From Styela clava (lineage: Eukaryota; Chordata; Ascidiacea; Stolidobranchia; Styelidae): a stretch of 64,000 bases of DNA. Numbering within the stretch: position 1 is the stretch's first letter; the number at the start of each line of letters is the position of its first letter. The notes beneath the pieces were generated by a model, which made no database searches, had not been told where the DNA came from, and worked only from the letters and a program-made list of their open reading frames with translations. Of the stretch, positions 59,080 through 64,000 are shown piece by piece. The DNA lies in NCBI RefSeq assembly GCF_964204865.1, contig NC_135257.1, forward strand, positions 8,144,151 through 8,208,150, read 5' to 3'. The position numbers were made by a program, and so were the translations under genes.

Positions 59080-59713
59080 ATTTTTTACGTAACAGAATTT
59101 ATCGTGAGACACGTTTAGACTAAATTTTAATATATCCTAAAAATTATATTGAACAGCTACTCGTTTAACGAGCCTACAATTTAATTATAATTAGACAAAT
59201 GGAAACACGCAGAAAAGTTGATGCTGAGTGCAGGGGTTCAATAGCGCAGTAAATATTCGAATATATTGCAATGCAATAAGGAAAAAAAATTCATATTCTA
59301 TTCGAGAAATTCATCACTGCTTGATTTTTGTAAGAATGTATCTTCTTAAAGATAATTCTTATCAAAATTTCACAAATCATGCGAAAATATTCACTTCGAT
59401 GTTTGGAAGTACATATTTGTGCGAACAATTATTTTCGAAAATGAACATACAAAAACTAGGATAGGTGATGCCCATTTAGAAAATCTTCCAATCTTGGCGT
59501 CGTGATGCTATCAAGCGTGATGCAGCAACTAGACAGTGTCACATTGAATATCATTGTAATAATTTTTTAATAAGACGACTGAGTTCAGTTCACGAATTGT
59601 CGCAGTTTTCGCACGATGTTCCGTTTTTAACTTTCAAAAAATATATGCGATCCGCAAACGAATAGCAACCCTAAATTTTGTCCCGCGAGCGACGTAAAAG
59701 TTGCCGACCCCTG
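59080..59713 (+). pseudogene. hAT transposase remnant (element A2) nested in element B
   Basis: From about 59080 the sequence matches element A1 (ACGTAACAGAATTT, AATTATAATTAGACAAATGG, CGCAGAAAAGTTGATGC) and it ends GTTGCCGACCCCTG. A frame at 59228-59464 reads FTSMFGSTYLCEQLFSKMNI, the C-terminal dimerisation (hATC) motif of GTF2IRD2/ZBED-type hAT transposases. After a stop, the sequence continues as DAHLENL, again as in the family. The catalytic middle is deleted and the left terminus is not clear. Confidence 0.85.
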
Positions 59714-60313
59714 AGCCATCCGAGTCCACGAATCCAAAACCAACGGCTGATTAATTCTATGGACTGGAGGACGTGGTAGGATAAGGAATCGGGAATGAAT
59801 TTTACCGAAGACCGTTATATATCATGTATTTTGGTAAAGGTCATCAGGCTGTAGAGTAATGTAGGTAAAGGTCAATGAGATGTACGAAAATCATTATTAT
59901 ACGTTTTGGAAAATTAAATTTTTTTCATTATTTTAATGTGAAATGGGGTGAATTTAGGGAGTTAAATGCAAGAGTACACGGTGGTTTTTGAGGAGGTAGA
60001 ACCCTGGATTCTTCCATTCCCGATCTCTGATATGGTGAAAGAGGGGTTTTCAGCCGAGCTGCTATTGCTATCAAAACAACGAAATCGTCTTTCCATCAGT
60101 AAACGGGGTAATTTTAGATATAATAAAAAACTCGCTGAAGAACACCAAGCTCATCCATCTCATTAAAAAACACCATAAAACATGATTTGTCTTCTTATTT
60201 GGTCTGTAATATATTCGTTTCAGACTTTCAATTTTTTTTGCAGTGCCGGGGGGCGATGAAGTTGTATAAACTACTGTAGCGGGGCGATGGTACAAAAAGT
60301 TTGGGAACCACTG

Positions 60314-61199
60314 CTGTAGATTAAAAGCGACTTAGTGCTTATGGTGAGGCTCTACAAGAAGCCTATAACGTGTTGGGCGGTGACACTTCGCGCTATTAAC
60401 TTTCTTTTATGTATAACCTGCCAGGTTTCTCGATAATTAACAACTCCACAACTTTGAATATGAACGAAATATAATGCAGTCGATAAAATACCAGTCTACA
60501 TGCACAAGTACGATATAGACGAATAAATGAACGACGAAATTGTGTGATGATAAGAACAAATACAGAAATAATTCCAGTATTTTAGAGACACAAATGATCA
60601 CAGTATTGTAGAATGTAGAGGTCCAAATCAAGTAATGTTGAGGTCAAATGATCATTGTTGAGACGCAACGATCAACTGTTGAGGTCGAAATGATCATTGT
60701 AGAATACGAATGATCAATTGTTGAGGGTTGCTAAAGTTTACGACCAACCCAACAGGCATGTTAACTACATACTTAATTCTTAAACAGCGAAAACAATAGC
60801 AACGTTAAATTAATTATACAATACGAATCAAAAGCAGTCATGTATCCAAAAAAACAAGCAAATAAATCCGCTCATTGCGGCAAATAAATTAGCACTACCT
60901 AAAGGCAAACTGCTAACACGAAATAAATTGTAAATGGCCGACTGGCAATGATTCGAAATAATAAACAAACAAAAACGAGAGAAAAATAAAAAGCCGATAA
61001 CAGACTTTGTATACGCCGACATGTCTATTCCTGCCCACGAACAGATGGTGAAATCGCCTTGAAGGGAGTCATTTCGTGAACGGTCATTCGACAAAGTGCA
61101 ATGACCAATATATCTCGAGATAACCCCGGGTCAAATATATACAAAATAAAACGAAGAAAATTTGTCTGTAACATGTACTATAGTTTGAGCGTAAATATA
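60314..61199. other. Intergenic with irregular ATGATCA minisatellite
   Basis: Between 60590 and 60727 a motif of about 27-30 bp (GAGGTC-AAATGATCATTGTT type) is repeated four or five times with changes. Otherwise no gene was seen. Confidence 0.5.
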
Positions 61200-61478
61200 T
61201 ACTACTAACTAGCGTTATCCCGTGTTGTCTCATCATACAGGGTGACCCCAAAATACAGAACCCATACATTTCTTATCCTACTTCTACAAAAATGAAGAAA
61301 ATTTATTTAATTTTGTTTACACTTGAACTGTTTGTACATGATTGTATCCCGAAATTTCAAAAATCCAGGACGCTTTGAACAGAAGATATGTTCTTTCTAG
61401 AATATCTTTCAATTCACCAATTGTTTTAGGAATGTTCTGATGCACATGTTTCTTCGAATATTCCCACAGATAAAAATC
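61200..61478. repeat. Partial copy of block beta
   Basis: Shares CATACATTTCTTA, ATTTAATTTTGTTTACACTTG, GAAGATATGTT and GATGCACATGTTTCTTCGAA with 53405-53690 and 54890-55165. More diverged than those two are from each other. Confidence 0.75.
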
Positions 61479-62590
61479 TGGGGGGTTCACATACCTCAGC
61501 GATTTTTCTAAATCACGATCTTAGATTCGTTGTTGCTGCATAGAAATTGTTCAAATAATTTAAATTGGTATATTTTGCTTCTGAAGAATACGGGGTGGAG
61601 TTTTTAGAATTTCGGTAAATTCATTTATTGATATAGGGGTATCAATTGTGGGACAAGTGATACACGTGGGTAAAATGATGTACGAATAGGACAAGCGTCG
61701 GATCAACAAGTGATAGACAAGCTGGACCAGTGTGGAACAATTGATACAATGGACACGGACATTTTTGAGACACCCCTTTGTTATATCATCGTAAGATCGA
61801 TTGCTACGGTACGGCCCATAATCAAGATACATTCAACCGTAAATATATACTACTACGATTCATTATTTCTGAAGGTACCGGTATACGCCAAAGTATCTTC
61901 GTTTAGCAAAGTCAGTTATTCTTGTGAGTGATTTCTCGTGAAATTTTACTTTTAGCCAATCTGAAATTACTTATATAGTTAGTCGTATTAGTTTTTCTAA
62001 ACTTTAAACCATAGGCATATGTGTAAATTGACATTGGAAAAAGTTCTTTTGAAGATGACAAGCAAAATAATTCCCATGATTTTCTGGACATAAATCTAAT
62101 TTAGATCAACTGTTGCTGCTTTGATTTACCTATTTGTTGTCCGTTTTTTGTATATTTAAAGGTTTAGTTTAGAGTTTAGACGACTCTATGTTAGACAATT
62201 TTTTATTTATAAACCAAAGCGTATAAAAAAGCCCTCCGGGAGCAAATGTTTATGGGCGGCACGTGATCGTTTAAAAACGTCACAGCAGTTGAGCGATAAC
62301 AATATTTATGCGAATTGACGACTTTCTCCTGCAGCGATCTGCCGTATTTTCACGTGATTTGCCGTACGGTACCGGTACCCAGACTATTTCTTTGCGATAG
62401 TTTGCTTCGCTGAAGTGGTACGTGGGTTCAAATGGTGGATTCCGCAGTGGCCAGGTTATGTTTAGCTCTACCGTGTCTTAGAACCGCGATCGCAGCAATT
62501 CGCCATTGGACTATCGTGTCAATGATTTGCGAGCGTCTGTCTGTGCTTCCGTCAGTCTGGGAAGGTCCCGACTAAAATTGTTATTGGCGT
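61479..62590. other. Intergenic, no gene seen
   Basis: An irregular stretch at 61640-61760 repeats GGACAAG-TGATA-type words, similar in style to 60590-60727. No coding exon was recognised. Confidence 0.4.
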
Positions 62591-62598
62591 GCCGGTAT

Positions 62599-63611
62599 TA
62601 GGGATGGGCCGGGATTCGGATCCGGACTCGGATTCGATTCGAATCCAGGCATTTTTTCAGGCGAGTCCACGTCATTTTTACTGAGTCCATAATCAATTCT
62701 GTTTTTACTAATTTACACCTATGTTTGTACTTTTGCCTCTATAAATCCCACTACATACCTCAACTAGTTAAAATTACAGGTTAGATCTGTAACAATAATA
62801 ACCCTCGTTTGCATTATAAACACGCCTAATAAAATGACGACAGATATCCAGATAATATACCGGTAACGCAAGTTAAAAACTATTAATCGCTTATAACAAT
62901 GATGGATGTTGCGCCAGTCGCCTTCAAACTATCTATCCTATACATGTGGTACACAATAAAATATGTGTTATTGCAATATTTGTGAGTTTTTGATTCGCGT
63001 AAAAATGAAACATGCTCTGGATCAACCTAATGTGGAATCTCATCAATACCTCTTTTAAATCGAGTTTATTGCGTGCAATCCTTTCGCTGAAAAGGCAATG
63101 GAAAGCATGGAGAGTTTTAGAACGTTTACATGAACTACTAAATTGCAAGCAAATGTACCACATTGTATTGACGACGAGTGGCATTTCTCTACTATTACGC
63201 ACATGACATAGTAAATTTACGGCTAAAAATATCTGGAATTGTGGGAAAGCATTGTAGTCGAAAGCTTTTTATTTTTCATATTGACATGTAAGAATTTCTG
63301 AATAGCCGCCCAGAATTGACGCAAATCCAGTTCACAGCCAAGGCGCACATTGACCCACGTTTACGTTTGTATTATGGCCGCCAAAAAAGAGAAAAAATAT
63401 ATATTTTAAATGATTCAACAGCTATCTGCGGAACCATTAGGCAAAAAATATGAGCTACGACGTATGTTTGTGAGCGCTCGCTGCTGTAGCATGGTCAAAA
63501 ACACGTTTTTCTGCTTTTCCATTATGACGTCACGGACTCGGCAGATTCGAGTCCTTGACCTATTACTCGGATTCGTCGAATCTCTGTAATGCCGGACTCG
63601 TCCCATCCCTA
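62599..63611. mobile_element. 1.0-kb TAGGGATGGG hAT-type element, exact 8-bp duplication
   Basis: Ends TAGGGATGGGCCGGGATTCG and GACTCGTCCCATCCCTA, inverted, flanked on both sides by GCCGGTAT (62591-62598 and 63612-63619). GGACTCGGATTCG and CGAATCC motifs near both ends form extended inverted repeats. No transposase frame was recognised. Confidence 0.92.
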
Positions 63612-63619
63612 GCCGGTAT

Positions 63620-64000
63620 GATCAATGATACCAAACTGCAGAACTAACAAACAAATTATCTAGAATAGACTATAACCAGTCTTACTACTTACTGAATACA
63701 GCACGAAACACCGCAAAGAGCGCAAAACAGAGGGAAACAGCGCAAAACAGTGAGAAAACAGCGCGAAAGAGCGCAAAACAGAGGGAAACAGTGTGAAGCA
63801 GAAAAAAATTTTGCAATGAGTTCGGGGCACCTTGTTTTGAGTTGGAGTACCACGGCAACAAATTAAAAACACAAACCAACGTATGTAGCCAGAAATGCTG
63901 TAATGGCAGGTCTGCCCCTGCTGGTGACACATTTTGGGTACCATAATTTAGAACATTTTCCATATGTATATGGTTGGCTTTAGGGTTAGGGTTAGATAAA
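63620..64000. other. Intergenic with short tandem array and TTAGGG words
   Basis: 63705-63805 is an irregular array of GCGCAAAACAGAGGGAAACA-type units; the long minus-strand frames there are its translation. The window ends with two TTAGGG units (63980-63991), the animal telomere word, too few to be a telomere. Confidence 0.5.

Larger units (their letters stand above)
58185..60313. mobile_element. 2.1-kb hAT element B, exact 8-bp duplication, composite
   Basis: Ends CAGTGATTCCCAAAGTGGGC and CAAAAAGTTTGGGAACCACTG, inverted, flanked on both sides by CTGTAGAT (58177-58184 and 60314-60321). GGGCGAT repeats occur near both ends. Other repeats are nested inside: a SINE piece (58300-58440), a dispersed repeat (58629-58740) and a second copy of element A (about 59080-59713). 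B is therefore older than, or has acquired, those pieces. The frame 59966-60166 is not recognised. Confidence 0.9.

Noticed and set aside
59966-60166. 66-codon frame in element B
   Set aside because: No recognised transposase motif and no conservation seen; probably chance.
63660-63963. 94- and 92-codon minus frames rich in FALFS repeats
   Set aside because: Translation of a short tandem array (GCGCAAAACAG type).
1-64000. CRISPR array, bacterial operon, rRNA or intact tRNA
   Set aside because: None found; intron structure and transposon content show a eukaryotic nuclear sequence.

Overview
The window is nuclear DNA from an animal. Genes are split by GT-AG introns, coding exons sit in AT-rich sequence, and the spaces between are full of short DNA transposons. 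The gene set (ACP5-type purple acid phosphatase, heparan-sulfate 3-O-sulfotransferase-like enzyme, WDR27-like protein, membrane-anchored trypsin-like protease, two CCDC-type coiled-coil proteins) and several intronless genes would suit an invertebrate chordate, perhaps an ascidian. That is inference; no species marker was recognised.

Layout. 0-5 kb: repeats and a small PPxY-tailed membrane protein (last exon 3414-3859, + strand). 5.4-9.5 kb: two intronless minus-strand genes, a WDR27-like WD40 protein and a type II transmembrane serine protease. 9.5-14.2 kb: repeats (a short inverted-repeat element, two tRNA-derived SINEs, a 0.7 kb TAGGGCTGGG element, a G-run element). 14.3-16.1 kb: an intronless coiled-coil gene, perhaps CCDC14-like. 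18.8-37.8 kb: a long coiled-coil gene whose 21 exons could be joined with reading phase kept throughout (841 codons plus stop); its introns hold at least five DNA transposons and a near-perfect 61-bp palindrome. 40.5-44.4 kb: a complete seven-exon ACP5-type gene (minus), with two hAT-like insertions in one intron. 45.0-48.5 kb: a seven-exon sulfotransferase gene (minus) with an unusual Cys in the PAPS-binding motif. 50.9-57.2 kb: decayed segmental duplications with a frame-broken SAM-methyltransferase gene and scrambled copies of it. 57.2-60.3 kb: three hAT-like elements end to end, one containing a transposase remnant. 60.3-64 kb: repeats, including a 1-kb element with an exact 8-bp target duplication.

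The genes are individually transcribed and do not form a pathway, although the phosphatase and the sulfotransferase are both predicted secretory-pathway enzymes. The commonest structural theme is hAT-type insertion: CAG or TAG termini with 8-bp target duplications, many exact. No rRNA, intact tRNA, CRISPR array or bacterial-type operon was seen. Exon joins were done by eye from splice sites and phase, without transcript data.
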